From positions 248,001 through 312,000 of the forward strand of contig NZ_JPVZ01000005.1 in assembly GCF_001662875.1 (NCBI RefSeq): 64,000 nt of DNA, given 5' to 3'. The notes beneath the pieces are model-generated. The model saw nothing but the letters and a program-made list of their open reading frames with translations, was not told where the DNA came from and did no database searches. The position numbers were made by a program, and so were the translations under genes. Positions 20,819 through 30,981 of this stretch are shown piece by piece (position 1 is the stretch's first letter; each line of letters starts with the position of its first letter). The stretch comes from Thalassospira tepidiphila MCCC 1A03514. GTDB taxonomy: Bacteria > Pseudomonadota > Alphaproteobacteria > Rhodospirillales > Thalassospiraceae.

Positions 20819-21853
20819 ATGTCGACTGATCATGATCTGAAGCCAATTCTGGCCAAAGTCGCAGATGGCGAAAAACTGACCGAAAGCGCCGCCGAGGCGG
20901 CCTTTAATGTGCTGATGTCCGGTCAGGCAACGCCATCGCAGATGGGGGCTTTCCTGATGGGCTTGCGCATTCGTGGCGAAACCGTTGATGAAATCACCGG
21001 TGCCGCACGTGTCATGCGCGAAAAGGCAACCGGCATCATTGCCCCGGAAAACGCGGTCGATACCTGCGGTACCGGTGGTGATGGCAGTGGCACCTATAAC
21101 ATCTCGACCGGGGCTGCGATTGTTGCCGCCGCCGCGGGTGCCACCGTTGCCAAGCACGGCAACCGTGCCGCATCGTCCAAATCCGGGTCTGCCGATGTTT
21201 TGATGGCGCTTGGCGTTAATCTTGATGCCGATATGAAGCTTCTGGAAAAGGCGCTTCGCGACATCAATCTTTGCTTCATGATGGCAACCCGTCACCATTC
21301 AGCGATGCGTCACGTCATGCCGACCCGCGTTGAAATGGGCACGCGCACCATCTTTAACCTGCTGGGACCGCTGGCCAACCCGGCCAAGACCAAACGTCAG
21401 GTTCTTGGCGTTTTTGCCAAACAGTGGGTCGAACCGATTGCCAATGTATTGAACCGTCTGGGATCGGTGCATGCATGGGTTGTTCATGGCCACAGCGGCC
21501 TTGATGAAATATCGACCACCGGCCCGACCTATGTTGCCGAGGTCAAGAACGGCAAGGTCACCACATTTGAAATCAGCCCAAGTGATTTTGGGCTCGAAAC
21601 CGTAACGCTTGACGACCTCAAGGGCGGTGATGCCGATGTCAATGCCAGAGCGATTACCGACCTTTTGGCCGCCAAGAAAAGCCCGTACCGCGACATCGTT
21701 CTGATGAATGCGGGGGCGGCACTAGTGGTCACCAGCATTGCCAGTGATCTGGCCGACGGCATCAAAAAGGCCGCAGACGCTATTGATAGCGGCAAGGCTG
21801 CCGAGACCCTGCAAGGGCTTGTGAAGATCACCAACGAAGGAACCCCGGCGTGA
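20819..21853 (+). CDS. trpD: Anthranilate phosphoribosyltransferase
   Basis: Transfers the phosphoribosyl group from PRPP to anthranilate. The 344 residues show the glycine-rich PRPP loop [16 protein letters not shown], the [17 protein letters not shown] segment and the anthranilate-side [22 protein letters not shown] preceded by AAGGAAG. The stop overlaps the GTG start of trpC by four bases, so the two are translationally coupled. Confidence 0.97.
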   Translation: MSTDHDLKPILAKVADGEKLTESAAEAAFNVLMSGQATPSQMGAFLMGLRIRGETVDEITGAARVMREKATGIIAPENAVDTCGTGGDGSGTYNISTGAAIVAAAAGATVAKHGNRAASSKSGSADVLMALGVNLDADMKLLEKALRDINLCFMMATRHHSAMRHVMPTRVEMGTRTIFNLLGPLANPAKTKRQVLGVFAKQWVEPIANVLNRLGSVHAWVVHGHSGLDEISTTGPTYVAEVKNGKVTTFEISPSDFGLETVTLDDLKGGDADVNARAITDLLAAKKSPYRDIVLMNAGAALVVTSIASDLADGIKKAADAIDSGKAAETLQGLVKITNEGTPA

Positions 21854-22647
21854 GCGACGTACTAGCCAAAATCTGCAACGACAAACGCGATCACGTTGCG
21901 GCCTGCAAGGCGCGCAAGACGCTTGCTACCCTCGAGGCCGAGGCAAAGGCACAATCAGCCCCGCGTGGTTTTATCAAGGCGCTTGAAACCAGTGTTGCCG
22001 ATGGCCGTTATGGTCTGATTGCTGAAATCAAAAAGGCATCGCCTTCCAAGGGGCTGATCCGCCCGGACTTCAATCCGCCGGAACTCGCCAAGGCCTATAA
22101 GGCCGGCGGGGCAAGCTGCCTGTCGGTTCTGACCGACATCCCCTATTTCCAGGGCGATGACAGCTATCTGGTCGCGGCCCGGGCCGCAGTCGATCTTCCG
22201 GCCCTTCGCAAGGACTTCATGGTCGATCCCTATCAGATTACCGAGGCACGTGCCCTTGGCGCGGATTGCATCCTCCTGATTATGGCAGCCCTTGAAGATA
22301 GCCTGGCGGCTGAACTTGAAGATGCCGCGCACAGCCTTGGCATGGATGCTTTGATCGAGGTGCATAACGCCCCGGAACTTGAACGTGCGCTCAAGCTCAA
22401 ATCGCGCCTTGTGGGTATTAATAACCGCAACCTCAAGACCATGGAAATCTCGCTCACCACGACCGAGGAACTGGCAAGCATGGTCGGCGGTGATCGGTTG
22501 CTGGTGGCTGAAAGCGGCCTGTTTACCCCTGATGACCTTGCCCGCATGGCAAAGGTCGGCGCTGAGTGTTTCCTGATCGGCGAAAGCCTGATGCGCCAGG
22601 ACGACGTCGCAACCGCCACCCGCAACCTGCTCGGCCTTGCGGCCTGA
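21850..22647 (+). CDS. trpC: Indole-3-glycerol phosphate synthase
   Basis: Closes the indole ring to give indole-3-glycerol phosphate. The 265-residue barrel includes [29 protein letters not shown], the GINNRNLKT turn and [11 protein letters not shown] phosphate site. It starts with GTG overlapping the trpD stop (GTGA). It is a single-function TrpC, not fused to TrpF; trpF, trpB and trpA are not in the window. Confidence 0.97.
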   Translation: MSDVLAKICNDKRDHVAACKARKTLATLEAEAKAQSAPRGFIKALETSVADGRYGLIAEIKKASPSKGLIRPDFNPPELAKAYKAGGASCLSVLTDIPYFQGDDSYLVAARAAVDLPALRKDFMVDPYQITEARALGADCILLIMAALEDSLAAELEDAAHSLGMDALIEVHNAPELERALKLKSRLVGINNRNLKTMEISLTTTEELASMVGGDRLLVAESGLFTPDDLARMAKVGAECFLIGESLMRQDDVATATRNLLGLAA

Positions 22648-22666
22648 TCAATACTGGACAGAACCA

Positions 22667-23146
22667 ATGGCAGACAAGCTTTCCCATATTGATGCCGGTG
22701 GCAACGCGGTGATGGTCGATATTTCGGCCAAGGCAGAAACTGCACGCACCGCCATTGCCAAGGCACGGGTTCTGATGTCTTCCGAAACGGCAAAGCTGAT
22801 TGCGGATCGCGGCCATAAAAAGGGTGATGTTCTTGGCATCGCCCAGCTTGCCGGGATCATGGGCGCGAAAAAGACCCCCGATCTGATCCCGCTTTGTCAT
22901 CCCCTGCCCCTGACCTCTGTCACCGTCGATCTCGAACTGGCAGAGGGTGTTGATGCGGTCGATATCACCGCCACCTGCAAGACGACCGGCAAGACCGGTG
23001 TCGAGATGGAAGCCCTCACCGCTGCCTCGGTCGCGGCATTGACGGTTTTTGACATGTGCAAGGCGGTTGATAAAAGTATGAGGATTACCGATTTGCGGGT
23101 CACCCGAAAAGAAGGTGGCAAGTCGGGCACCTTCATCGCGGACTAG
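22667..23146 (+). CDS. moaC: Cyclic pyranopterin monophosphate synthase
   Basis: Second step of molybdenum cofactor synthesis, converting the MoaA product to cyclic pyranopterin monophosphate. The 159 residues contain [20 protein letters not shown], the catalytic [27 protein letters not shown] and [10 protein letters not shown]. The frame is open 10 codons upstream, overlapping trpC, but the ATG at 22667 gives the normal [20 protein letters not shown] start. It ends the trpGDC-moaC run. The moeA gene that often follows moaC in related genomes is not here; lexA comes next. Confidence 0.96.
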   Translation: MADKLSHIDAGGNAVMVDISAKAETARTAIAKARVLMSSETAKLIADRGHKKGDVLGIAQLAGIMGAKKTPDLIPLCHPLPLTSVTVDLELAEGVDAVDITATCKTTGKTGVEMEALTAASVAALTVFDMCKAVDKSMRITDLRVTRKEGGKSGTFIAD

Positions 23147-23235
23147 CTTCCTGTCCCCACAAACCGCCTACTATTCACATTTTTTGAAGGATCATGGCGA
23201 TTATTCGGTTTTTCCATCAAATCGCACAGAGCCGC

Positions 23236-23264
23236 TTGACCCGCGAAAAGAACTAAAGTAGAAC
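23236..23264 (+). promoter_or_regulatory. lexA promoter with overlapping LexA (SOS) box
   Basis: GAAC-TAAAGTA-GAAC (23250-23264) is an exact match to the alphaproteobacterial LexA box GAAC-N7-GAAC. TTGACC (23236-23241) and TAGAAC (23259-23264), 17 bases apart, form a plausible promoter, so the operator covers the -10 box. This fits LexA autorepression. A second GTTC pair nearby (23281-23297) has nine bases between half-sites and does not match. Confidence 0.85.
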
Positions 23265-23308
23265 ATCTGTGTATCCTTTTTGTTCTTTTTACAGGTTCGG
23301 GAAATAAC

Positions 23309-24016
23309 ATGCTGACGCGCAAGCAATATGAGTTGCTGGTCTATATAGACAATTACCTTCGCGATCACGGGATTTCGCCCTCTTTCGATGAAATGAAAGA
23401 GGCCCTGAACCTTAAATCCAAATCCGGCATTCACCGCCTGATCACAGGCCTTGAGGAACGCGGCTTTATCCGCCGCCTTGCCCATCGTGCACGCGCGCTT
23501 GAGGTCGTCAGACTTCCGGAAAACAGCGATGATGACACGCCGGAAACGCCAAACAATGTGACCTCGCTTGCCAGTGTCCGAAAGGCCGCACACCGGCCAA
23601 CCACGGTGCCAACCGCCTTCTCGGAGGCCGGAGAATCCGTTGGTTTGCCGCTCTATGGCCGGATTGCTGCCGGTACACCGATCGAGGCCCTTCGCGATCA
23701 AACGACCATGGTGCAGGTCCCGGCCGCCCTGCTTGGCGCCGGTGATCACTATGCCCTTGAAGTATCGGGGGATTCGATGATTGATGCCGGTATTTTGGAT
23801 GGCGACACCGTCCTGATCCAACGCTGCGAACAGGCCCATGATGGCACGATTGTGGTGGCGCTCGTCGATGACAGCGAAGCCACGCTTAAGCGCCTGAAAC
23901 GCGGGCGTGGTGAAGTTCTGCTGGAACCGGCCAACGCGCGCTATGAAACCCGCGCCCTGTCACCGGACCGTGTACGCATTCAGGGCCGTCTGGTCGGGCT
24001 GCTGCGTCAGTACTGA
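23309..24016 (+). CDS. lexA: LexA repressor
   Basis: SOS repressor that self-cleaves when RecA is activated. The 235 residues have an N-terminal winged helix ([17 protein letters not shown] to about 65), a hinge, the scissile Ala121-Gly122 in [12 protein letters not shown], and a peptidase domain with nucleophile S156 (SGDSMIDAG) and general base K194 (ATLKRLKR). All catalytic parts are present. A LexA box overlaps its promoter, and an intrinsic terminator follows 26 bases after the stop. Confidence 0.98.
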   Translation: MLTRKQYELLVYIDNYLRDHGISPSFDEMKEALNLKSKSGIHRLITGLEERGFIRRLAHRARALEVVRLPENSDDDTPETPNNVTSLASVRKAAHRPTTVPTAFSEAGESVGLPLYGRIAAGTPIEALRDQTTMVQVPAALLGAGDHYALEVSGDSMIDAGILDGDTVLIQRCEQAHDGTIVVALVDDSEATLKRLKRGRGEVLLEPANARYETRALSPDRVRIQGRLVGLLRQY

Positions 24017-24041
24017 TTGATTGCGCGACGTTATCAACCAC

Positions 24042-24070
24042 AAACGCCCGGTGCTTGTGCCCGGGCGTTT
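24042..24070 (+). terminator. Intrinsic terminator after lexA
   Basis: AAACGCCCGG (24042-24051) pairs with CCGGGCGTTT (24061-24070), nine-base loop, followed by TTGTTTTG. It sits between the convergent lexA and comEC; the A/T flanks favour the plus strand, with some possible use for comEC readthrough. Confidence 0.85.
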
Positions 24071-24093
24071 TTGTTTTGTGTGCGATCAGGTTG

Positions 24094-26280
24094 TTAGCGC
24101 CCTGCTCTGCCGCCGATGATGATCCAGGGCCAATTGCCGGTTTCCGCTCGGACGGTGTTGATGACAGGCTTTCCATCTGGCTTCGACGGCAGCTTGATCG
24201 CAACACCGCCCTGCCACCACAGAACGTCATCATCGATGATCACACGCGCGCCAGAGGCCTGACAGGTGGTTGGTAGATCTGTTTTCAGGCTGACAATGAT
24301 ATCTGCATTACGGCAGGCATAAAACGGATTGGCAATACGGCTTGCGACGATGATCCGTGACTGAACGATGTTAGCGCTAACACCCAGGGAACACGGGTCG
24401 TTCTGGCAGGACTGTACGCGGCTTTGTTCCTGTTCGGGGCGAATGCCAAAGCGGCTCATCCAGATGCCTTTTTGAAAATCATTCAGCCGTGATGAGGTAT
24501 GCAGGATACCGGCATCGGGATCATAGATCGCCCAGCTTTCGCGGTCGCCTGATATCAGAATTTCGGGTTCTTTGTGCAGTGCCTGAAAGATGATGGCGGC
24601 AAAAATCACCGGAATGACCGGCACGATCATCACCTTGTCGCGCCAGATGACGATCCATGCCAAGGCAAACAGTCCCAAGGCAACCGCCAGCATATCAAGG
24701 CCCGAGACATACCAAAGCCCCCAGTCCTGTGCGGCGACCAGTTCGGCGGTTTCCAACAATACCGTCAATCCGGGCTTGATCGCGGCCAGGGAGAGCCCCG
24801 ACAACCCAACCGGCACAAGCGCCAGCGTCACGACGATCCAGGGCATCACCCAGAATGCCATGACCGGAATGGCGACCAGATTAGCAAGTACGCCCAGCAT
24901 CGAAATACGGCCGAAATGATAGCCGATGATGGGGGCTGTCACCGCCGTCACGATCAGACTGGTCAGGAGCAAACCGGCAAGATAAAGGCCAGTACGCTCG
25001 TACCAGGACAGCATTCCCTGCCGATCCAGCCAGCGTCGGCCCGGCCCGTCATAAAACGCAACAAGTGCGCCAACGGCGGCAAAGGAGAGTTGGAAACTGG
25101 CGCCAAGTGCCGCATCGGGCCGAAGGATCAAAACAATGATCGCGGCCACGCCCACAAGGCGCAGCGATATGGCACGGCGATCCAGCAGGAGTGCCAGCCA
25201 AACCACGAGCAACATAACAAAGGCGCGCTGGGTCGGAATGGTCGCCCCGGATAATCCAAGATAGACAAGCCCCGCCAGCATAGCCGCCATCGCCGCCCAT
25301 TTCTTGATCGGATAGCGCAAGGCAATTTGAGGAATGGCAGCCAACCCGAACCGGATCAGGAAAAACACCGTCCCGCAAAGCAAACCCATATGCAGGCCGG
25401 AAATCGCCAACAGATGCGCAAGCCCGGATTTGCGAAGGTTATCGGCAATATCCGGGGCAACCTCGCCACGTTCGCCGATGATCAGCGCCTTGGCAATTCC
25501 GGTTTCGGGACCGGTCATTTCATCGCTGATGACGGCTGAGATATATTGACGCGCCCTTTCAATACCGACCAGCAACACATTGTTATTTATATCTTTTTGA
25601 TTTTCCAGAACTTCGAACTGTCGTCCAAAGACAAAGCCGGATGCGGCAATATTGCTGAAATAGAGATTGCGTGAAAAATCCGGGTCGCCGGGAACGGCAG
25701 GTGCGCGCAATGGAAAGAGACGTGCGTTCGCACGGATCTGATCGCCAATTGAAAGCGCACTATCGCCCAAGAAACTGAGCCTTACATTCCAGTCCAGTTG
25801 GTCTTGGGCAATGCCGACAATCTCGGACGGCTGGACGGTGGCGCGGATGCGTCCGTTCCGCGGTTCCAGCGCAATGATGGTGCCAGTAACCTCGGTCGTG
25901 TAGAGCGTTTTTGTCGGGATGTTATCCGGGCCAAGTTCGGTATGGCTGGCACTTGTCAAAGCCCCGAATGCCAAACTGGCAAGCAGCTGAAACGCGAAGG
26001 CCAGAGTGGCAAGTCGCCGCGACATCCAGAAACCGCAGCACAGCAGAATCACCGCCAGAGCAATTTGACCAAGCCCGATACGCGCAGGGAGCAAGAAATA
26101 CCCGGCACAGCCCAACCCAAAGAAGATAACCGAGGACAGAAACCATTTATTTCTTTGGCTTGTTACAACAAAATTAATTTGTGAGAAAATACCCACAAAC
26201 AATTGTTTTAATTTAACTTTAGCTTTCGCCGTACGACGAATGTCCAATAGCCCGCCTGCCGCATAGTTTCTATCTAACAT
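24094..26280 (-). CDS. comEC: ComEC/Rec2 family DNA-uptake channel
   Basis: A 728-residue polytopic membrane protein related to the competence channel that passes single-stranded DNA across the inner membrane. Segments: two or three N-terminal helices, a soluble OB-like domain (about 120-230), the competence core with GLAHLLAISGLHMGLL and many helices (about 270-560), and a short C-terminal periplasmic part. The C-terminal metallo-beta-lactamase domain of Gram-positive ComEC is not recognisable: I find no HxHxDH motif. The first 45 codons are markedly AT-rich compared with the rest. It is divergent from gltX and convergent with lexA. Whether this strain is competent cannot be judged here. Confidence 0.9.
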   Translation of the reverse strand: MLDRNYAAGGLLDIRRTAKAKVKLKQLFVGIFSQINFVVTSQRNKWFLSSVIFFGLGCAGYFLLPARIGLGQIALAVILLCCGFWMSRRLATLAFAFQLLASLAFGALTSASHTELGPDNIPTKTLYTTEVTGTIIALEPRNGRIRATVQPSEIVGIAQDQLDWNVRLSFLGDSALSIGDQIRANARLFPLRAPAVPGDPDFSRNLYFSNIAASGFVFGRQFEVLENQKDINNNVLLVGIERARQYISAVISDEMTGPETGIAKALIIGERGEVAPDIADNLRKSGLAHLLAISGLHMGLLCGTVFFLIRFGLAAIPQIALRYPIKKWAAMAAMLAGLVYLGLSGATIPTQRAFVMLLVVWLALLLDRRAISLRLVGVAAIIVLILRPDAALGASFQLSFAAVGALVAFYDGPGRRWLDRQGMLSWYERTGLYLAGLLLTSLIVTAVTAPIIGYHFGRISMLGVLANLVAIPVMAFWVMPWIVVTLALVPVGLSGLSLAAIKPGLTVLLETAELVAAQDWGLWYVSGLDMLAVALGLFALAWIVIWRDKVMIVPVIPVIFAAIIFQALHKEPEILISGDRESWAIYDPDAGILHTSSRLNDFQKGIWMSRFGIRPEQEQSRVQSCQNDPCSLGVSANIVQSRIIVASRIANPFYACRNADIIVSLKTDLPTTCQASGARVIIDDDVLWWQGGVAIKLPSKPDGKPVINTVRAETGNWPWIIIGGRAGR

Positions 26281-26373
26281 CCGCTGTGGTGCAACAGCGT
26301 GTCATTTGTGCTATAGCCTGCACGCCAAAAGTCCTCAGGACAAGCGACAACATCCAAATAACGGATAGATTGA

Positions 26374-27780
26374 ATGACGGTTGTTACCCGTTTTGCCCCG
26401 TCTCCGACCGGGTTTCTGCATATCGGCGGCGCACGCACCGCACTTTATAACTGGCTATATGCCAAACATACCGGTGGCAAGTTCTTGCTCCGGATCGAGG
26501 ACACCGACCGTGAACGTTCAACGCCCGAGGCCGTAGACGCCATTTTTGACGGCTTGAACTGGCTTGGCCTGACCGCAGACGAAGAGCCGACTTTCCAGTT
26601 TGCCCGTCGCGACCGCCATGCAGAAGTCGCCCAACAGCTTCTTGATGCCGGGAAAGCGTATTATTGCTATTGCTCCCCCGAGGAGCTGACGGCCATGCGC
26701 GAGAAAGCCCGCGCAGAAGGCCGTCCGATGAAATATGACGGCACCTGGCGTGATCGCGATCCGTCCGAGGCACCGGAAGGTGTCAAACCTGTTGTCCGCG
26801 TCAAGGCGCCGCAGGAAGGCGATGCCGTGATCAATGATCAGGTGCAGGGCGAAGTTCGCGTCGGAAACGAGCAGCTTGACGATTATGTCATCCTGCGCGG
26901 CGACGGAACGCCGACCTACATGCTTTCGGTCGTGGTTGATGACCATGACATGGGCGTTACCAACGTTATTCGTGGTGACGACCACCTGACCAACGCATTC
27001 CGTCAGAAAGTCATTTATGATGCCATGGGCTGGGATGTTCCGACCTTTGCGCACATCCCGCTGATCCATGGTCCGGATGGCGCCAAGCTGTCGAAACGCC
27101 ATGGCGCGCTGGGTGTTGATGCCTATCGCGATGAAATGGGCTTCTTGCCCGAGGCCTTGAACAACTATCTTCTGCGTCTTGGCTGGGGCCATGGCGATGA
27201 TGAGGTCATTTCGACCGAGCAGGCGATTGAATGGTTTGACATCACCGATGTCGGCAAAGGTGCTGCACGCTTTGATTTTGCAAAGCTGACCAACCTTAAT
27301 GGCATCTACCTGCGTCAGGCCGATGACAAACGCCTTGCAGACGAGATTTCGCCGCTGGTTGCCAAGCAAATTGGTGTCGATGCACTTGATGCGTCGCAAA
27401 AAGAAATCTTGATCAACGGCATGGTAGGCCTTAAAGAAAGGGCCAAGACTCTTATCGAGCTCGCCGACTCTTCGGCTTTCTATGTTACCGATGGCATTAC
27501 GTCCGTTAACGAGAAAGCCCAGTCCCTGATTGATGGTGCACCTGAAGGTCTGTTCAAGGAACTGGCCAACAGTCTTGAAGCGCTTGATAGTTGGACCGAA
27601 GAGGACGTTGACGCAAGTGTTCGTGCCATTGCCGATAAGTTTGAGTTAAAGCTTGGCAAAGTTGCGCAGCCCTTGCGGGCGGTGCTTACAGGCTCCAACT
27701 CTTCACCAGGCATTTTCGAAGTAATGATTGTGCTTGGCAAAACCCAAACGCTGAAACGCATTCGCCATTTTGATGCATAA
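26374..27780 (+). CDS. gltX: Glutamyl-tRNA synthetase
   Basis: Class I aminoacyl-tRNA synthetase charging tRNA-Glu. The 468 residues begin [20 protein letters not shown] with the HIGH-like signature, continue with [11 protein letters not shown], and carry the KMSKS-like [10 protein letters not shown] in the middle, followed by a helical anticodon-binding domain. Alphaproteobacteria often have two GltX copies, one with relaxed specificity for tRNA-Gln; this copy cannot be assigned to either class by eye. gltA lies 110 bases downstream. Confidence 0.97.
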   Translation: MTVVTRFAPSPTGFLHIGGARTALYNWLYAKHTGGKFLLRIEDTDRERSTPEAVDAIFDGLNWLGLTADEEPTFQFARRDRHAEVAQQLLDAGKAYYCYCSPEELTAMREKARAEGRPMKYDGTWRDRDPSEAPEGVKPVVRVKAPQEGDAVINDQVQGEVRVGNEQLDDYVILRGDGTPTYMLSVVVDDHDMGVTNVIRGDDHLTNAFRQKVIYDAMGWDVPTFAHIPLIHGPDGAKLSKRHGALGVDAYRDEMGFLPEALNNYLLRLGWGHGDDEVISTEQAIEWFDITDVGKGAARFDFAKLTNLNGIYLRQADDKRLADEISPLVAKQIGVDALDASQKEILINGMVGLKERAKTLIELADSSAFYVTDGITSVNEKAQSLIDGAPEGLFKELANSLEALDSWTEEDVDASVRAIADKFELKLGKVAQPLRAVLTGSNSSPGIFEVMIVLGKTQTLKRIRHFDA

Positions 27781-27828
27781 CAACAGCGAATTAAGAAAAA
27801 CTAATAACCCGTTTGCGCTTTGTGCGCC

Positions 27829-27843
27829 GCAGCATTATGCTGC
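27829..27843 (+). other. Hairpin upstream of gltA
   Basis: GCAGCAT (27829-27835), one T, ATGCTGC (27837-27843): a near-perfect 15-base palindrome, flanked by TGTG (27821-27824) and CACA (27845-27848), which can extend it. It lies 48 bases before the gltA start, so it could be an operator or a 5' leader stem. No T-run follows, so it is not a terminator for gltX. Confidence 0.4.
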
Positions 27844-27890
27844 ACACAACTTGAAACCGTGTTCGTTCAAACAGGGAAGGAAAAATAGTC

Positions 27891-29198
27891 ATGGCATCTA
27901 ATCCCAAGACTTCCCACACCGTGACAATGACCGACAATGCCACTGGCAAGTCGTTCGATATGCCGGTGATTGAGGGCAGTGTAGGCCCGTCTGTGATTGA
28001 CATCCGCAAGCTGTATGCTGAAACCGGATATTTCACCTATGATCCGGGCTTCACTTCGACCGGCTCTTGCCAGTCGGAACTGACCTATATTGATGGCGAC
28101 GTTGGTATTCTGCGTCACCGCGGTTATGCAATTGATGAACTTGCAGAAAACGCCGACTTCCTCGAAGTCTGCCATCTGCTGCTTTATGGTGAGCTGCCAA
28201 ATGCCGCCGACAAAGCCAAGTTCGAGAATGATATTACCATGCACACCATGGTCCACGAACAGATGCGCAATTTCTATAACGGTTTCCGCCGTGATGCGCA
28301 TCCGATGGCGATCATGTGTGGCGTTGTTGGCGCATTGTCCGCGTTTTATCATGACAGCACCGACATCAACGATCCGAAGCAGCGGATGATTTCGGCCTAT
28401 CGCCTGATTGCGAAAATGCCGACCATTGCAGCGATGGCGTATAAATATTCCATCGGTCAGCCATTCCGTTATCCGAACAACAAGCTCGGTTATGCGGAAA
28501 ACTTCCTGCAGATGATGTTTGGCAACCCGTGTGAAGACTATGAAGTCAATCCGGTTCTGGCCAAGGCAATGGATCGCATCCTGATCCTGCATGCTGACCA
28601 CGAACAGAATGCGTCGACCTCGACCGTTCGTCTGGCCGGTTCTTCGGGTGCCAACCCGTTTGCATGTATTGCTGCTGGTATCGCATCGCTTTGGGGTCCG
28701 GCACATGGCGGCGCAAACGAAGCCGTTCTGGTCATGCTCAACGAAATCGGCGATGTGAAAAACATCCCGGAATACGTTGCAAAAGCAAAAGACAAGAACG
28801 ATCCGTTCCGTCTGATGGGCTTTGGTCACCGCGTTTACAAAAACTACGATCCGCGCGCCAAGGTCATGCAGGAAACCTGCCACGAAGTTCTCAAAGAACT
28901 CAACATCAGCGACCCGCTGCTTGACGTTGCGCAGGAACTGGAACGTATCGCACGTGAAGACGAGTACTTCATCGAGAAGAAACTCTATCCGAACGTCGAC
29001 TTCTATTCGGGCATCATCTTCAAGGCGATGGGCATCCCGGTCAGCATGTTCACCGTGCTGTTCGCTGTTGCACGTACCGTTGGCTGGATTTCCCAGTGGA
29101 AAGAGATGATCGAAGATCCGTCTCAGAAAATCGGTCGTCCGCGTCAGCTGTTTACCGGTGTTGCAGAACGTCCATTCGTTCCGGTCGACAAGCGCTAA
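27891..29198 (+). CDS. gltA: Citrate synthase
   Basis: Condenses acetyl-CoA with oxaloacetate, entry to the TCA cycle. The 435-residue, hexameric type I form is recognised by the N-terminal [20 protein letters not shown], the catalytic [28 protein letters not shown], and the aspartate region [20 protein letters not shown] preceded by GGAAGGAAA. It has its own 3' terminator shared with the convergent gloA. The PDH complex encoded earlier in the window supplies its acetyl-CoA. Confidence 0.98.
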   Translation: MASNPKTSHTVTMTDNATGKSFDMPVIEGSVGPSVIDIRKLYAETGYFTYDPGFTSTGSCQSELTYIDGDVGILRHRGYAIDELAENADFLEVCHLLLYGELPNAADKAKFENDITMHTMVHEQMRNFYNGFRRDAHPMAIMCGVVGALSAFYHDSTDINDPKQRMISAYRLIAKMPTIAAMAYKYSIGQPFRYPNNKLGYAENFLQMMFGNPCEDYEVNPVLAKAMDRILILHADHEQNASTSTVRLAGSSGANPFACIAAGIASLWGPAHGGANEAVLVMLNEIGDVKNIPEYVAKAKDKNDPFRLMGFGHRVYKNYDPRAKVMQETCHEVLKELNISDPLLDVAQELERIAREDEYFIEKKLYPNVDFYSGIIFKAMGIPVSMFTVLFAVARTVGWISQWKEMIEDPSQKIGRPRQLFTGVAERPFVPVDKR

Positions 29199-29224
29199 GC
29201 CGCGTCGACATCGACAGATCAAAG

Positions 29225-29252
29225 AAAAGGCCCGGAATTTTCCGGGCCTTTT
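29225..29252. terminator. Bidirectional terminator between gltA and gloA
   Basis: AAAAGGCCCGGA (29225-29236) pairs with TCCGGGCCTTTT (29241-29252), four-base loop. T-runs follow on both strands, so it can end gltA (plus) and gloA (minus). Confidence 0.92.
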
Positions 29253-29298
29253 TGTATTTGTGAGGCAGCTTTAACCTGCCCCACCATATCTTCCGGGC

Positions 29299-29739
29299 TT
29301 ACCAGCTTCCGGTGTTTTCCATGCTGGCCCACGGTTCAGCCGGGGCGAGGCTTTCGCCTTTCTGCAGGAACTCGATGGAAATGCCGTCCGGGGAACGAAC
29401 AAACGCCATGCGCCCATCACGCGGCGGACGGTTAATGGTAACACCCGCATCCATCAGTTTCTGGCAAAGCACATAAATATCGTCGACTTCATAGGCCAGG
29501 TGCCCGAAATTGCGCCCACCGGAATAGCTTTCCGGGTCCCAGTTATAGGTCAGTTCAAGTTCCGGGGCCTTGACGGATTTGGCACTTTCGACGTCCGCCG
29601 GCGGTGCAAGATAGATCAGGGTGAAACGGCCCTGCTCGCTCTCGATCCGGCGGGTCTCTTTCATACCAAGAAGGTCGCAATAGAATTTCATCGATTCATC
29701 GACATTCTCGACACGTACCATCGTGTGCAGGTAGCGCAT
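29299..29739 (-). CDS. gloA: Lactoylglutathione lyase (glyoxalase I)
   Basis: Metal-dependent enzyme of the glyoxalase pathway that turns the methylglyoxal-glutathione adduct into lactoylglutathione. The 146 residues show the family start MRYLHTMVRVENVDESMKFY with a metal-ligand histidine (H5), ELELTYNW with a ligand glutamate, FGHLAYEVDD with the second histidine, and SPDGISIEFLQ with the last glutamate. GGAG precedes the ATG. It lies 75 bases downstream of lpxB on the same strand but probably has its own promoter. Confidence 0.93.
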   Translation of the reverse strand: MRYLHTMVRVENVDESMKFYCDLLGMKETRRIESEQGRFTLIYLAPPADVESAKSVKAPELELTYNWDPESYSGGRNFGHLAYEVDDIYVLCQKLMDAGVTINRPPRDGRMAFVRSPDGISIEFLQKGESLAPAEPWASMENTGSW

Positions 29740-29814
29740 AACACTGACTCCGTTTTCAATTAATCAATGCGAAGAAACTAATTGCAATGCGGGTTTGATG
29801 CCACCCGTAACAGA

Positions 29815-30981
29815 CTATTTTTTGGCGATGATTTTCAAAATCTGCTCGGCAGCCTTTTCGCTGGGCGGTCTGTCACCAAATCCCAGCAAGGTGCAGGCTT
29901 TATCAAAACCGTCGATCTGTGCGGCCCGTTCAGGGCTATCAGCCATCAGGGTTTCAAGAACCGGAATGATCTTTTTGGCCTTGCATTTATCCTGTAGGAA
30001 CTCGGGTATCAGTTTTTTGCCAAGGACCAGATTAACAATGGTGACGGTATCGATCTTGATCAGGCGCTTTGCAATCCAGCCCGTCACAGCATTGACCTTA
30101 TAGGCAATGACATGCGGCACACCGGCAATTGCGAGCTCCAGCGAGACGGTCCCTGATGCCGCCAGCGCACAGTCGGCCGCCGAAAACGCATCATGGCGTT
30201 CCTGATCGGTTGCGACAATAATCGGATCAAGTGGCCAGGATTTCACTTCTTCGGTGACGGTGTCGACGACCTTACTGACCGTTGGCACGACGATGCGTGC
30301 ATCGGGGTATTTCGTGGCAACATCATCAATGACCTTGCGAAATACCGGAAGGAGGCGTTTGACTTCGGAATTACGGCTTCCGGGCAGAACCGCCAAAAGC
30401 TTCTGGTCCGGCTTCAGGCCATGTTGGGTGCGAAACCGCTCACCATCACCGTCATGGCGTTCTTCGACCGCTGAGTGGCCGATAAAGGTGGTTGGCAGGC
30501 CTTCTTTCTCGAAATAGGGCGGTTCAAACGGCAAAAGTGCGAGAAGATGATCGAGGAAACCCGCAATCTTCTTTGCCCGGCCTTCGCGCCACGCCCAGAC
30601 CGAGGGGGCGACATAGTGCACCAGTGGGATGCCCTTGCCTTTCAGCTTCTTGCCGACCCGAAAGCTGAAATCCGGGGCATCAATGGTAATCACGACATCG
30701 GGTTTCTCGGACTTGGCGAAGTCCGCGGTTTGGGAAATGCGTTTGAGCAGATGTGGAATATGCGGCACGACCTCTGTCAGGCCCATGACCGACATTTCAT
30801 TCATCGGAAACAGGCTTTTGAGGCCTTCACGCTCCATGCGTGGACCGCCGACACCGATAAAGCGAATATGATCCTGTTTGGCCTTAAGGGCCGCCATCAG
30901 GCGCCCGCCCAGTTGATCCCCGGATGCCTCGCCAGCCACAAGCATGATTTTCGGGCCAAGCGGCGCGGTTTCATTCGCCAT
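29815..30981 (-). CDS. lpxB: Lipid-A-disaccharide synthase
   Basis: Joins UDP-2,3-diacylglucosamine and lipid X to form the lipid A disaccharide at the inner face of the membrane. The 388 residues begin with KIMLVAGEASGDQLGG, the family signature, and include IDAPDFSFRVGK, PSVWAWREGRAKKI and the C-terminal LELAIAGVPHVIAYKVN. The frame is open 22 codons upstream, but the ATG at 30981 has GAGGAACG before it and overlaps the lpxI stop by 11 bases. It is the last gene of the envelope cluster. Confidence 0.96.
   Translation of the reverse strand: MANETAPLGPKIMLVAGEASGDQLGGRLMAALKAKQDHIRFIGVGGPRMEREGLKSLFPMNEMSVMGLTEVVPHIPHLLKRISQTADFAKSEKPDVVITIDAPDFSFRVGKKLKGKGIPLVHYVAPSVWAWREGRAKKIAGFLDHLLALLPFEPPYFEKEGLPTTFIGHSAVEERHDGDGERFRTQHGLKPDQKLLAVLPGSRNSEVKRLLPVFRKVIDDVATKYPDARIVVPTVSKVVDTVTEEVKSWPLDPIIVATDQERHDAFSAADCALAASGTVSLELAIAGVPHVIAYKVNAVTGWIAKRLIKIDTVTIVNLVLGKKLIPEFLQDKCKAKKIIPVLETLMADSPERAAQIDGFDKACTLLGFGDRPPSEKAAEQILKIIAKK

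Noticed and set aside
23281-23297. Second GTTC pair near the lexA start
   Set aside because: The spacer is nine bases, not seven, so it does not fit the LexA box.
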